Shown here one piece after another: positions 34,027 through 42,215 of a stretch of 51,974 nucleotides of DNA (within the stretch, counting starts at the first letter, position 1; each line of letters opens with the position of its first letter). The DNA is taken from the NCBI GenBank assembly GCA_003170825.1, contig PMYL01000036.1, positions 1-51,974 on the forward strand, given 5' to 3'. The notes beneath the pieces are model-generated. The model had not been told where the DNA came from. It saw only the letters and a list, made by a program, of their open reading frames with translations, and searched no databases. The translations under genes and the position numbers were made by a program. The DNA comes from Acidobacteriaceae bacterium (GTDB taxonomy: Bacteria > Acidobacteriota > Terriglobia > Terriglobales > Acidobacteriaceae).

Positions 34027-35115
34027 TCATTGAACTTGAAACAGTTCTCCTGAAACGGAGATTTCGTCCACTTTCCTGTCTTTCGCCGTGGCGGGCCCAT
34101 TCGCTTTGTAGTAGGAATTCGCGATCATGCCCCCGTTGCCATCGACGAAGAAACCTCCCAGCCCGGCGCGCAGCGGATTGGCGCTCGCCACCCAACCGGT
34201 CCGAGTAATCGTGACCGAGTACTTATAATTCGAGTCGCGAGCGGGATCATACTTCAGCTTTCCGATTTTCCAATTGGGCGAATTCGGGCCAGCGACAAGT
34301 TCAGCAAGCGAACATTTCCTGTTAAGGTGAAGGTCGCAACCATCCTCCAATGAACCGATAGCCTCCATGAACATCAGCGCAATCTTCTCCTCCTGCTTGA
34401 GGTTGATCTCAACGCCCTGCATGTCCTTGATCATGACCTGAGCGTGGGTGGTGATGGGGCCTGAGCTTGAAGCACCGCGGGCCGGAGATGCCATCTCGCC
34501 GGCAGAGCCTGGGATGGGGCTGAAACTGATGTCGTCGAGTACGAAATCATTCCAGCTCGCATCTGTATTCTGATCGAAAATAGCCAGGTCCGCGGTATGG
34601 CTTGTGCCCGAGTTCCAGGTGAACGTGTAGTTTTGCCACTGTCCGCCGTTGTCAGGACTAAGCTCCGGAAGGGTGCTTTTTCCGATCACCCTGCCGTTGA
34701 TCCTGACCAACAGCTGGGGCAAGGAGTTGCTGTCGTGATCCACCTCGGCTCCCCAGTAGGAAAAGGTGTAGTTCATAGACGGCGCGACGGATACAGTCTG
34801 CTCCCAGACGGGCCAAGTGGCGGAGGCAGCCCCATTCACGATCATCATGTTTCCTTTTCCCGTCGTATGGTCGCCGCAGTTGCACCAGTCGCCAAAGGCT
34901 CCCTGTGCGGTCGAGGGGTTCGGTCCGATGAAGTACGTACCCGGGACGGATACATCGCCGAAGGCGTATCCCGTCGTGAAGCCATGGTTGCCGCTTTTGA
35001 AGTCGCCGTTGATCACCAGATTTTGGCTGGTCTGCGCTTCCACGGCCACAGCCGCCGTCATTAACCCAAGCGCCCCAATGAGGCTGAACGCCGTCCATCC
35101 CAGATGAGATTTCAT
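34027..35115 (-). CDS. Secreted protein with carbohydrate-binding-like and pilin-like domains
   Basis: 362 aa from ATG 35115 (GGAGGGGG upstream). A signal peptide lies at residues 1-27 (LIGALGLMTAAVAVEAQ). Residues about 35-205 look like a galactose-binding/CBM fold: NLVINGDFKSGNHGF, WNGAAS.TWPVWEQTVSV, NDFVLDDISF. After a Ser/Gly linker the rest (LNRKCSLAELVAG, PARDSNYKYSVTITRTGW, YKANGPATAKDRKVDEISV) resembles the soluble head of type IV pilin-like proteins. Likely secreted, perhaps binding glycans. The family relation is inferred only from pattern. Confidence 0.7.
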   Translation of the reverse strand: MKSHLGWTAFSLIGALGLMTAAVAVEAQTSQNLVINGDFKSGNHGFTTGYAFGDVSVPGTYFIGPNPSTAQGAFGDWCNCGDHTTGKGNMMIVNGAASATWPVWEQTVSVAPSMNYTFSYWGAEVDHDSNSLPQLLVRINGRVIGKSTLPELSPDNGGQWQNYTFTWNSGTSHTADLAIFDQNTDASWNDFVLDDISFSPIPGSAGEMASPARGASSSGPITTHAQVMIKDMQGVEINLKQEEKIALMFMEAIGSLEDGCDLHLNRKCSLAELVAGPNSPNWKIGKLKYDPARDSNYKYSVTITRTGWVASANPLRAGLGGFFVDGNGGMIANSYYKANGPATAKDRKVDEISVSGELFQVQ

Positions 35116-35709
35116 ATCTACCCCCTCCTGATTGGAAAGTTCTTTCATGGCGCCTGCGGGGCGGGGGCTAATCGTGGCCCCCCCTCGCGGAATCCGCCGG
35201 ACCCATCGGCGCACGTATTCGGCGGACCACCATGGCCAGCTGAATCTTTGCAATGCCGCAGTCTGTTTGCTCCTCAAACAACGAGCCTGCCGTGCGGAGA
35301 ACTGAGTACAGCCTTGAATGACGCCGTGGAAGAGGAATGAATTGTTTGGGCGGGGACTTCTCCTATGAGCTTCCGTGATGGCAGCAACGGTAGCACTGCT
35401 GGCCAGTCGTGTCAATCGCAAATCTCACCACAAGTCGCGCTTGAAGTGGCCGATCAGGCAGGTTGCACCGCGTAGACGAGTCTTCAAATCTGGATGGATG
35501 GGTTGATGCCGGGGTTGAAACCCCGGCGACCCTCAGGGGCTCAAGCCCGCGTTGATTTTGAAGCTGTTTACGGCACGACTGAAGTCGTGCCCTGATACAA
35601 AGCCTGAAGTCGTGCCCTGACACAAAGCCTGCGTTTTTCCGCCCGCTTTTTGGGTAGGGAATCCGTATTGGCGACGAAGCCTCGGCATTAAGCCAACGCC
35701 GGATTGGGG
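35116..35709. repeat. Intergenic region with family B repeat
   Basis: Nothing recognisable up to 35500 besides the ribosome site for the secreted gene. From about 35503 to 35640 comes a family B unit with hairpin GGCACGACT/AGTCGTGCC at 35572-35591 and a second, half copy at 35606-35622. Confidence 0.7.
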
Positions 35710-36183
35710 CTACTCGTCTTTACTGGTCTGCGTGCTCAGATAGCGCTCGTAGCCAATCTCCGCGATCTGATGCAACTGGGCTTCGAGCTCGTCCAGGTGT
35801 TCTTCCTCGACCTTGAGCAGACCGATAAAAAGATCGCGCGAGCTGTTGTCCTTCTCCTCCGCTGCGATGCGGGCGGCCTCATTGTACTGGGCTATGGCTC
35901 TGATCTCAAGTTTCTGGTCGGACTCGGCCATCTCCTTGGCGTTTTTGCCGATCGACAGGGCCAGCGGTTCCATGGTTGGCGCGGCATCCAGAAACAGGAT
36001 GCGCTCGATGAGCGACTCGGCGTGCTTCATCTCGGTGATGGACCGCTTCCTGATTTGCCTGGAAAGCCGGTCGTATCCCCAGTTCTCGCACATTTCGGAG
36101 TGCACAAAGTACTGGTTGACGGCGGTGAGCTCCTCGCGGAGCGCGCGATTCAGTTGCTCGATGACTTTCGGGTTACCCTTCAT
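35710..36183 (-). CDS. bfr: Bacterioferritin
   Basis: 157 aa, the normal length. This is the four-helix iron store with di-iron ferroxidase site. Ligands are present: E18-type in REELTAVNQYF, EMKH (Glu, His and the heme Met), LEIRAI, and VEEEHLDEL with the second Glu and His. It is expected to form 24-mers that oxidise Fe2+ and store Fe3+ in the cytosol. No bfd neighbour is present. Confidence 0.93.
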   Translation of the reverse strand: MKGNPKVIEQLNRALREELTAVNQYFVHSEMCENWGYDRLSRQIRKRSITEMKHAESLIERILFLDAAPTMEPLALSIGKNAKEMAESDQKLEIRAIAQYNEAARIAAEEKDNSSRDLFIGLLKVEEEHLDELEAQLHQIAEIGYERYLSTQTSKDE

Positions 36184-36464
36184 ACGGACGATTCTACAAG
36201 AGGCCGGTGCGGCTTGTAAAAAGAATTGAAGGAGCGCGCGAACCGCGAAGACCTTCCCTCAGGGGCTAAAGCCCGCGCTGATTTTATTGCATTTACGGCA
36301 CGACTGAAGTCGTGCCCTGATACAAAGCCGGCGTTTTTCAGGGTGCGCGGCTGCGACGCCATGGAGACCGGAATCATATTTTGAAAGAACGAACCGCGAG
36401 CGCCGCCAGGCGGCCGGAAACGCCTCCACGGTACAATGACCGCAATCGTTTGAATGGAGGTACT
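36184..36464. repeat. Family B repeat between bfr and the next gene
   Basis: Hairpin GGCACGACT/AGTCGTGCC at 36297-36316, flanked by GGGGCTAAAGCCC near 36262 and GCCGGCGTTTTTCAG near 36329. No gene supported. Confidence 0.7.
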
Positions 36465-36926
36465 ATGCGCAGGATTCTTCTCGCCGTTCTCGCCGTGGTC
36501 TTTGCCGCTTCGCTGGCCGCCCCTCTGAAGGCCCAGGGCGCGCCGCCGCAAGTTGGCGTCGACCAGCCCTACACCATCGAGTACTACTACAAGTGCCAGT
36601 GGGGCCATCAGGCCGAGTTCCTGCAACTCTTCCTCAAGAACCACTACCCGCTGCTCAAGAAGATCCAGGCCACCGGACGCATACTGTCCGTGAAAATCGA
36701 ATCGCCGGCCTACCACACTTCGGAGGAGCTCCGCTGGGACTTTCGCGTGACCATCCGCTACAAGAACTCGACCGTAGCCACCACCGCCAACCCCGAAGAA
36801 GAGGCCTTCATCAAGGAGCTCTGGCCCGACCAGGAGACGTACAAGCGAGAAGAGCAGCGGCGGTTTGAGATTCTGCTCGGGCACATTGACCTGCCGGTCA
36901 CCGACATCACGCCGGCAAGTAAGTAG
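36465..36926 (+). CDS. Secreted hypothetical protein
   Basis: 153 aa from ATG 36465 (GGAGG 5 nt upstream). Residues 1-24 form a signal peptide (RRILLAVLAVVFAASLAAP). The mature protein starts PPQVGVDQPYTIEYYYKCQWGHQAEFLQ, continues with TGRILSVKIESPAYHTSEELRWDFRV, and ends in a charged helix (EEQRRFEILL). I do not recognise the family. It is periplasmic or exported. It ends 6 bp from the convergent epimerase gene. Confidence 0.65.
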   Translation: MRRILLAVLAVVFAASLAAPLKAQGAPPQVGVDQPYTIEYYYKCQWGHQAEFLQLFLKNHYPLLKKIQATGRILSVKIESPAYHTSEELRWDFRVTIRYKNSTVATTANPEEEAFIKELWPDQETYKREEQRRFEILLGHIDLPVTDITPASK

Positions 36927-36932
36927 CAGGGC

Positions 36933-37991
36933 TCAATCGTGCCTGTGCCGCCATTGGCGCACCAGGTCTTCGGCGGCCTCGGGCCAGCCGGGAAACTGGA
37001 ACTCGAATCCGGCGCCGAGCAGCCGGCCGGGAACGACGCGACAGCTCTTGAGCACCAGCTCGGACTCGGTGCGCAGAAAAAATGCCCCGATCTCGACGGC
37101 CAGGCTGGGCGCGGGCAGGCCGTTGGGCACGTCCCACGCATCGCGCAGCGCCTCCATGAATGCGCGGTTGGGAAGGGGATTGGGCGCGGCGATATTGACG
37201 GGGCCGTCCAGCTCCTCGTGGTGGATGAGAAACTCGACGGCGCGGGCAAAGTCGTCCTCGTGAATCCAGGAGACGAACTGGCGGCCGTTGCCCTGGCGGC
37301 CGCCCAGTCCCAGCCGGACCAGATTGGATAGTACGGCAAAGGCGCTGCCCGGCGCGGGGCTGAAGATGATGGCGCTGCGCAGGGCCACCTTGCGGGTGCG
37401 CGGCGTCTCCGTCGAGAAAAACGCGGCTTCCCAGTCCCTGGCCACGCGCGCGGAAAAGCCCCGGCGCTGGACCGATCTTTTGACGGACGGCGCCGCGTTG
37501 GCGGACGGCCCCGTTTTGGCTGAAGGCTCAGGGCCGCCCAACTCGCCCGCCGCTTCATCCAGAGGCAGATCGATTCCGGTTTCGTCGAGGGCGCGCTTGT
37601 AGATGGTCGCCGCCGAAGCGTTCAGCCACACCCGCGGCGGATCGGCGAGTCCTGCAATCACATGGTTCAGCAGCCGCGTCGTCCGGATGCGCGAGTTGTA
37701 GATGGCCGCGCGGTTTTCCGCATGGTAGCGGCAGTTCACACTGCGCCCGGCCAGGTTAATGCAGACGTCGGCGCCTTCCAGGTACTCGGTCCACGGGCCG
37801 GCGTGCTCACCATCCCAGTGAACCGTCTGCCAGGGCGCCGTGTAGGGGCCGCGGGTCAGCACGGTCACGTGATGACCCCGCTCCTGAAAGTGGCGCGCCA
37901 GCACCTGGCCCAGCAGTCCGCTGCCGCCGGGCAAGGCGATGCGAAGCGGGGGGCTCAGGGGGCGCGGAGTCACGTCAGCAATCGTGTCCAT
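36933..37991 (-). CDS. TIGR01777-type NAD(P)-dependent epimerase/oxidoreductase
   Basis: 352 aa. Rossmann nucleotide-binding start LPGGSGLLGQVLA (GxxGxxG), then VCINLAGRSVNC and WLNASAATIYK. The catalytic region differs from standard SDRs; FVSWIHEDDFARAVEFL is the typical C-terminal anchoring of this family (SulA-like). Residues 149-175 form a low-complexity loop of Ala, Pro, Ser and Lys. Substrate unknown. It follows the phosphoglycolate phosphatase by 58 bp on the same strand. Confidence 0.88.
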   Translation of the reverse strand: MDTIADVTPRPLSPPLRIALPGGSGLLGQVLARHFQERGHHVTVLTRGPYTAPWQTVHWDGEHAGPWTEYLEGADVCINLAGRSVNCRYHAENRAAIYNSRIRTTRLLNHVIAGLADPPRVWLNASAATIYKRALDETGIDLPLDEAAGELGGPEPSAKTGPSANAAPSVKRSVQRRGFSARVARDWEAAFFSTETPRTRKVALRSAIIFSPAPGSAFAVLSNLVRLGLGGRQGNGRQFVSWIHEDDFARAVEFLIHHEELDGPVNIAAPNPLPNRAFMEALRDAWDVPNGLPAPSLAVEIGAFFLRTESELVLKSCRVVPGRLLGAGFEFQFPGWPEAAEDLVRQWRHRHD

Positions 37992-38049
37992 GGATTCAGC
38001 TTACGGCTTCGGATTCAGCCTTGAGCGTCCGCGGCGATAGTTGCGGCGA

Positions 38050-38781
38050 TTACTTCCGAAGATCGGCCTTTGCAGGATTGAGCGCCGCTATCCAGTCCGC
38101 CGGCGAATCCACCAGGACGTCCGGCGGGGTGTCCACCAGGCTCTGCGGAGCCAGCCCGAAGGTGCAGCCGATCGACCAGACTCCTGCGTTGCGCGCCGTC
38201 AGCACGTCCACTTCGCTGTCGCCGATCATCACCGTCTCTTCCGGCCCTGCGCCGGCCTCGTCCATCAGCGCGCGCAGCCCCAGCGGATCGGGCTTCTTCA
38301 CGGGAAAGCTGTTGCCGCCGTAAACGTGCAGGAAGAAGGGCGCGAGATTCAGCGCCTCGCAGATCTCCTGCGCCGGGCGAACCGGCTTGTTGGTCAGCAC
38401 CGACATCGACCTGGCCCTCCCATCGGGAAACTGGCGCAGTGCAGCCAGCGCCTCAAGCCCCCCGGCGTAGGCGTAGGTGAAGTCCAGCTTGTGCTCGCGA
38501 TAGTAGTCCAGAAAGCAGGCGTAGGCCTGGGCCAGGAAATCCTCCTCCACAGGCGCGCCGTTCCCGTTCCCATGCTCCAAAGCCCTGCGCACCAGCATCT
38601 GCGCGCCGTCGCCAATGAAGCCGGCCACCACCGGGCCGGGCAGCGGCTCACGGCCGAAGTGGCTCAGCGTGGCGTTCACGCTGTTGCAAAGATCCCGGGC
38701 AGAGTCGATCAGCGTGCCGTCCAGATCGAATACCAGCAGTTTCAGCCGTTCGAGGGGAAGAGGGCGATGTACGCGAACCAT
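38050..38781 (-). CDS. gph: HAD-family phosphoglycolate phosphatase-like hydrolase
   Basis: 243 aa. HAD motif I is FDLDGTLID (nucleophile Asp near 19), motif II MSVLTNKP, Lys in SFPVKKPDP, motif IV MIGDSEVDVL. The cap domain is between motifs I and II. This fits 2-phosphoglycolate dephosphorylation, although several HAD substrates share the fold. Upstream of the TIGR01777 gene on the same strand. A 37-bp copy of its N-terminal coding segment occurs at 39490-39526. Confidence 0.82.
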   Translation of the reverse strand: MVRVHRPLPLERLKLLVFDLDGTLIDSARDLCNSVNATLSHFGREPLPGPVVAGFIGDGAQMLVRRALEHGNGNGAPVEEDFLAQAYACFLDYYREHKLDFTYAYAGGLEALAALRQFPDGRARSMSVLTNKPVRPAQEICEALNLAPFFLHVYGGNSFPVKKPDPLGLRALMDEAGAGPEETVMIGDSEVDVLTARNAGVWSIGCTFGLAPQSLVDTPPDVLVDSPADWIAALNPAKADLRK

Positions 38782-38864
38782 GTTTCCAGTGTAACGGGCA
38801 GCCGCTGGCCGCTCTGGGCCGCCGGCCGAAAAGGGGTAATGGCGCAGTCTGGATTATGGAGGAT

Positions 38865-39320
38865 TTACGAAAGCCCCCAATCGGGCTTGGCGATGGAATG
38901 TCCCGCCGGGCACTGCAAGCGCCCCCAGCGCCAGGTTTCGACATCGGCCTTGCGCTCCTCTGTGGTGGCACCGGGACTCCATTGCGCGAAGAGCGGCACA
39001 AGAGCATTGCAACCTTCCGCGCCGCATCCGAGCATTGGGCCGTCCATCGTATCGCGGATCGGGTCTGCGAATATCACCAGATCGCGAGGGTTGTGGCCAG
39101 GGTAATTTCTCTCAAAAAAATAGGTGTCCACACTCTTGCATAGACGGCATACAGCGGCTATCGCGTGAGAACGATTGGGCTGGACATCCGGATCGGCAAA
39201 TAGCCATACAATCTTACCTGCCGGGAGCAGCATGGGCGAGCCGCAACCTTTGCAGTGAAGCTCATAATGAAGAATCGGGTCATTGCAGTGAAGCTCACAT
39301 TGAAGAATCGGTTCATCCAT
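38865..39320 (-). CDS. Hypothetical Cys/His-rich protein with an internal duplication
   Basis: 151 aa from ATG 39320 (MDEPILQCELHC). The first 22 residues are a tandem repeat of ten residues, PILQCELHCN and PILHYELHCK, encoded by a 30-33 bp DNA duplication. Then come CKGCGSPM, CRLCKS and GCGAEGCNAL, probable zinc sites. The end is rich in Trp and charged residues (RWGRLQCPAGHS). Not recognised. Fits a small metal-binding protein. Confidence 0.6.
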   Translation of the reverse strand: MDEPILQCELHCNDPILHYELHCKGCGSPMLLPAGKIVWLFADPDVQPNRSHAIAAVCRLCKSVDTYFFERNYPGHNPRDLVIFADPIRDTMDGPMLGCGAEGCNALVPLFAQWSPGATTEERKADVETWRWGRLQCPAGHSIAKPDWGLS

Positions 39321-39668
39321 AGTGTTCAAAATGATATACCTCAAGTGTTCAAAATTATACACTTTTGGACTCTCCAGAAGCAATATTGGCTTTTGGAAGG
39401 AGCGGAAGCAGGAGTAAAAACGCGCGTGAGCAACCCTGCGATCGATGCGCTCATGTTTGCGCGGGCCGAATCGACCAAACCTCACACGAGATCGAATACC
39501 AGCAGTTTCAGCTGTTCGACGGAAGAGAATGCTGAAAAAGGAAATACCTGTTCAAGAACATACTTCAGGCCTGCCCAAAGGTAACTTCTATCCCTGCGTA
39601 ACAGTAACTCCCCGCTCAACACCTTAGTGTTAGTCCATAGTTACCGCTTCTCACCAGCCTAGATTTAA
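39321..39668. other. Intergenic region with a gph fragment duplicate
   Basis: Contains 39490-39526, a 37-bp near copy (about 90% by eye) of the gph N-terminal coding strand at 38724-38761. No complete gene is supported; short frames here are not convincing. Confidence 0.5.
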
Positions 39669-39857
39669 GTGGTATTTACATTTACTATGAATATGTTATC
39701 ATTGATGCGAGAAAGCTCTCCCAAAAGCCGTACTAGCTCTCCCAAAAGCCGTACTAAGGAGGGCAAACAACGCAGGATGGAAGACCGGTCCTTGTCCTGC
39801 CTACCCACTGAAACAGGATCGGGCCGTTTCGAACTATTTCCGCGCCGAAATGATTGA
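39669..39857 (+). CDS. Possible small ORF with tandem SSPKSRT repeat
   Basis: 62 aa from a GTG at 39669, or 56 aa from the ATG at 39687. Encodes MLSLMRESSPKSRT followed by a second SSPKSRT from a 21-bp tandem repeat (39714-39755). An AAGGAGG and ATG at 39777 could restart it. The stop overlaps the start of the PilZ gene (ATG 39850), so translation may be coupled. Equally it may be a leader region of the PilZ gene. No known family. Confidence 0.35.
   Translation: MVFTFTMNMLSLMRESSPKSRTSSPKSRTKEGKQRRMEDRSLSCLPTETGSGRFELFPRRND
39714..39755. repeat. Two tandem 21-bp units
   Basis: The unit beginning AGCTCTCCCA occurs at 39714-39734 and again at 39735-39755 without change. It lies between a promoter-like TTTACA (39674-39679) and TATCAT (39696-39701) pair and the PilZ start. 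In frame it encodes SSPKSRT twice. Confidence 0.85.
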
Positions 39858-41019
39858 GCGGCCGGAATTTGCCGATGAAAGCCGTGAGGGACTGAACGTG
39901 ACAACGCCGGTATTTCGAGATTCAGCGGTCAGGGAAATCGGAAACCAGCAACCGGGCCTGGGGGCGCTCGCAGGGGGCGCAACGCATGTGGAACCAGGAA
40001 AACATTGCGCATACAACCAGACTCGGGAATGCTTTCTCGGCTCGGACGTCGAAGCCGGCGATTTCTCCGTCGCGAGCCTCAATGCCCGGCTGCCATCGCT
40101 CGAGCCCAAGTCCGGCGCGGGCCTTTGGCTGGTCCCATTCCGGGGAATCTCTCCGTTAGGCGTTCGAGTCCCCCTCGATCTGCTTTATCTGGACCGGAAT
40201 TGCGCAGTCATTGAAGCAGTCGAGTCTTTCCCCTACTTCCAAGTTTCCCCTTTTAGCCCACCCGCAGCAAGCGTCCTCGTACTGTCAGCCCGCACGATCG
40301 AGTCGACGCAGACGCAACCGGGCGATCAGGTGGTAGTCTGCGAGCCCGAGGAGATGAAGCGCCGCCTGGAGCGGTTGCCCAGTTCAAAGGCCGATGCCGA
40401 CGTTGCGCAACGTGCCGCTCCTTCGCAGGACGAGGCAAACCGCAGCGTCCCTGGCCGTGTGCTGCAATTTGAGGATCGCACCAGGCAAAAGCGTCCCAAT
40501 CAGGACTCTCCGATTGAGGACCTTCCCAGTGAGGACCACACCCTGGTTCAGCAACCGCCTGAGAAGGGCCCTGTCGAACCGGAGATGAAGAACATCAAGC
40601 CCGCGAAGAGCTGGTTGCAGCGCTTGCTGTCTCCCGATCCTCCCGAACCGAGGAAAGCTTCACGGGAGTCGTTGCCTGGCCTCGCTGCCTATTTCTGGAC
40701 CGGCGGCGTCTCAGAGGAGCACGGCATTCGAGATGTCAGTCCGACCGGATTGTACTTGTTCACCACTGAGCGCTGGTACCCGGGAACCGTGGTAAGGATG
40801 ACACTCACAGATCGCAGGGAACCGACCGTCGAGCGTTCGATCACCGTAAATGCGTGTGTCGTCCGCTGGGGCAACGACGGCGTCGGCCTCCAGTTTGTCC
40901 TGCAAAACGGCAGGGATCGGCGCCAGGGGCAGGCTTCTATGGTTGACGGCATGGTTCACGGCGTGGACAAACAGCGAGTCGATGAATTCCTTCAGCGGCT
41001 CAGGAGTGGCAATAACTAG
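39850..41019 (+). CDS. DUF192-like plus PilZ domain protein
   Basis: 389 aa. The N-terminal part (about 75-165) resembles DUF192: GLWLVPFRGISPLGVRVPLDLL, YLDRNCAVIEAV, and TQPGDQVVV. After a Lys/Pro/Glu-rich linker (about 190-265), a PilZ-type region is seen at about 285-370: IRDVSPTGLYLFTTERW and VNACVVRWGNDGVGLQF, with DxSxxG present. The RxxxR for c-di-GMP binding is not clear. Combined domains suggest a cytosolic c-di-GMP-linked regulator, but evidence is moderate. Confidence 0.72.
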   Translation: MIERPEFADESREGLNVTTPVFRDSAVREIGNQQPGLGALAGGATHVEPGKHCAYNQTRECFLGSDVEAGDFSVASLNARLPSLEPKSGAGLWLVPFRGISPLGVRVPLDLLYLDRNCAVIEAVESFPYFQVSPFSPPAASVLVLSARTIESTQTQPGDQVVVCEPEEMKRRLERLPSSKADADVAQRAAPSQDEANRSVPGRVLQFEDRTRQKRPNQDSPIEDLPSEDHTLVQQPPEKGPVEPEMKNIKPAKSWLQRLLSPDPPEPRKASRESLPGLAAYFWTGGVSEEHGIRDVSPTGLYLFTTERWYPGTVVRMTLTDRREPTVERSITVNACVVRWGNDGVGLQFVLQNGRDRRQGQASMVDGMVHGVDKQRVDEFLQRLRSGNN

Positions 41020-41124
41020 AGCCGGGCGCCCCAGGCTTTCCGCCGCGGCGGACCGCGGCGAAAGATCTGGCAGAGCGCGGACCCCAACATCATATTTTCA
41101 CCCCATAGGGAAGGGAAGAAGAGG

Positions 41125-41174
41125 GCAAAAAAGACAGGCGAGGCCCTCCCATGGAGCAGTCAAGGCCTCGCCTG
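41125..41174 (-). terminator. Rho-independent terminator for the DUF4097 gene
   Basis: Arms CAGGCGAGGCC (41135-41145) and GGCCTCGCCTG (41164-41174) are exact complements with an 18-nt loop. On the minus strand the stem is followed by TCTTTTTTGCCC. It lies about 47 bp beyond the stop of the gene at 41221. Confidence 0.85.
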
Positions 41175-41220
41175 CGGAACAAACTTGTGCGTCCGGCCAA
41201 CCATTGCCGGCCAATGCAAT

Positions 41221-42051
41221 CTAGTGAACGCGAATGTCGCCCGAGCCGGTTTCGATCCGCACCGCGGGGCCGCCGCCGTTCAGCTTGCCGGTGACGTGGT
41301 GGTGGTCCTGCGAGCCCTGCGTCAGTATCTCCCGGTCGGTGTGAATACTGCCCGAACCGGTTTCGGCGTCCAGCGTGAGCGGCGCGTCGCCGGCCCAGAA
41401 CTCCACGCTGCCCGAACCGGTCTCCAGATGCCAGGAGTTCGCCGGCGTCCCGCCCACTTTGATGTTGCCTGAGCCGGTCTCGGCGCGCAATCCGCCGCGC
41501 AGGTTGCGCAGTTCGATATTGCCCGATCCGGTCTCGGCCTTCACGTCGCCCTGGCCGGTCTGCTCGGCATAGATGTCTCCCGATCCGGTGTTGACCGTGA
41601 AGCCCCCGTGCAGCCCGGTGGCGTGAATGTTGCCCGAACCCGTGTTCAGCTTTGCGTTTTCGCCGATGCCGTCGTCCGTCACGTCGCCCGAACCGGAGCC
41701 GGCGTCCAGGTACGCGTCCGCGGGCGCCTCAATTTCATAGTCGATGCTGATGTTGCGCAGGCTCTCGTGGCGCGCGCCGATGCGGATGATGTTGCCCGTC
41801 TGCTCGATGGGCGGATTGGCCGCGATCTCCCGCACTTTCGCGTCGCTGCCGCCCCAACTGGACTTCACTTTGCCGAAGATATGCACCTGGTTGCCGGAGC
41901 CGTGCGTCAGGTGGATGTTGCCCGAGCCGGTCGAGACCGAAAGCTCCACTCTGCCGCTCACCGAAAGGTTGCGCTCGAAGGTGGCCTCCGAGCCCAGCGC
42001 CGGAACCGCCGCCAGCGCCAACGCCGCCGCTACTACAAAAAGTTGCTTCAT
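41221..42051 (-). CDS. DUF4097 beta-strand repeat exported protein
   Basis: 276 aa from ATG 42051. Signal peptide residues 1-20 (VVAAALALAAVPALGS). The mature part is a run of ten to eleven motifs of TGSGxI/GSGNI/GSGDI type, spaced about 20 residues, as in the beta-helical DUF4097/DUF2807 family. Residues HIFGKVKSSWGG and RIGARHES interrupt the start. Probably folds as a right-handed beta helix in the cell envelope. A transcription terminator follows. MITE copy 2 lies 30 bp upstream. Confidence 0.85.
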   Translation of the reverse strand: MKQLFVVAAALALAAVPALGSEATFERNLSVSGRVELSVSTGSGNIHLTHGSGNQVHIFGKVKSSWGGSDAKVREIAANPPIEQTGNIIRIGARHESLRNISIDYEIEAPADAYLDAGSGSGDVTDDGIGENAKLNTGSGNIHATGLHGGFTVNTGSGDIYAEQTGQGDVKAETGSGNIELRNLRGGLRAETGSGNIKVGGTPANSWHLETGSGSVEFWAGDAPLTLDAETGSGSIHTDREILTQGSQDHHHVTGKLNGGGPAVRIETGSGDIRVH

Positions 42052-42080
42052 CGTGCTCCTCGTTTCATGGAAGATAGCCT

Positions 42081-42209
42081 CTAGTGCTTTGGCTGTGTAA
42101 TTTGGTAATTGCTCCTGGACAAGTGCGGGCGCGGACGCCCGCACGACAGCCGGTCTGGAGACCGGCGCTACATTCCAGAAATTACACAATCACGCGGCCT
42201 CGGTACTAG
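42081..42209. mobile_element. MITE-like element, copy 2 (129 bp)
   Basis: Nearly identical to 29311-29439, bounded by CTAG at both ends, here between the DUF4097 gene start and the stop of the MacA-like gene. It probably adds regulatory sequence upstream of the DUF4097 gene. No coding capacity. Confidence 0.8.
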
Positions 42210-42215
42210 CTGCCT

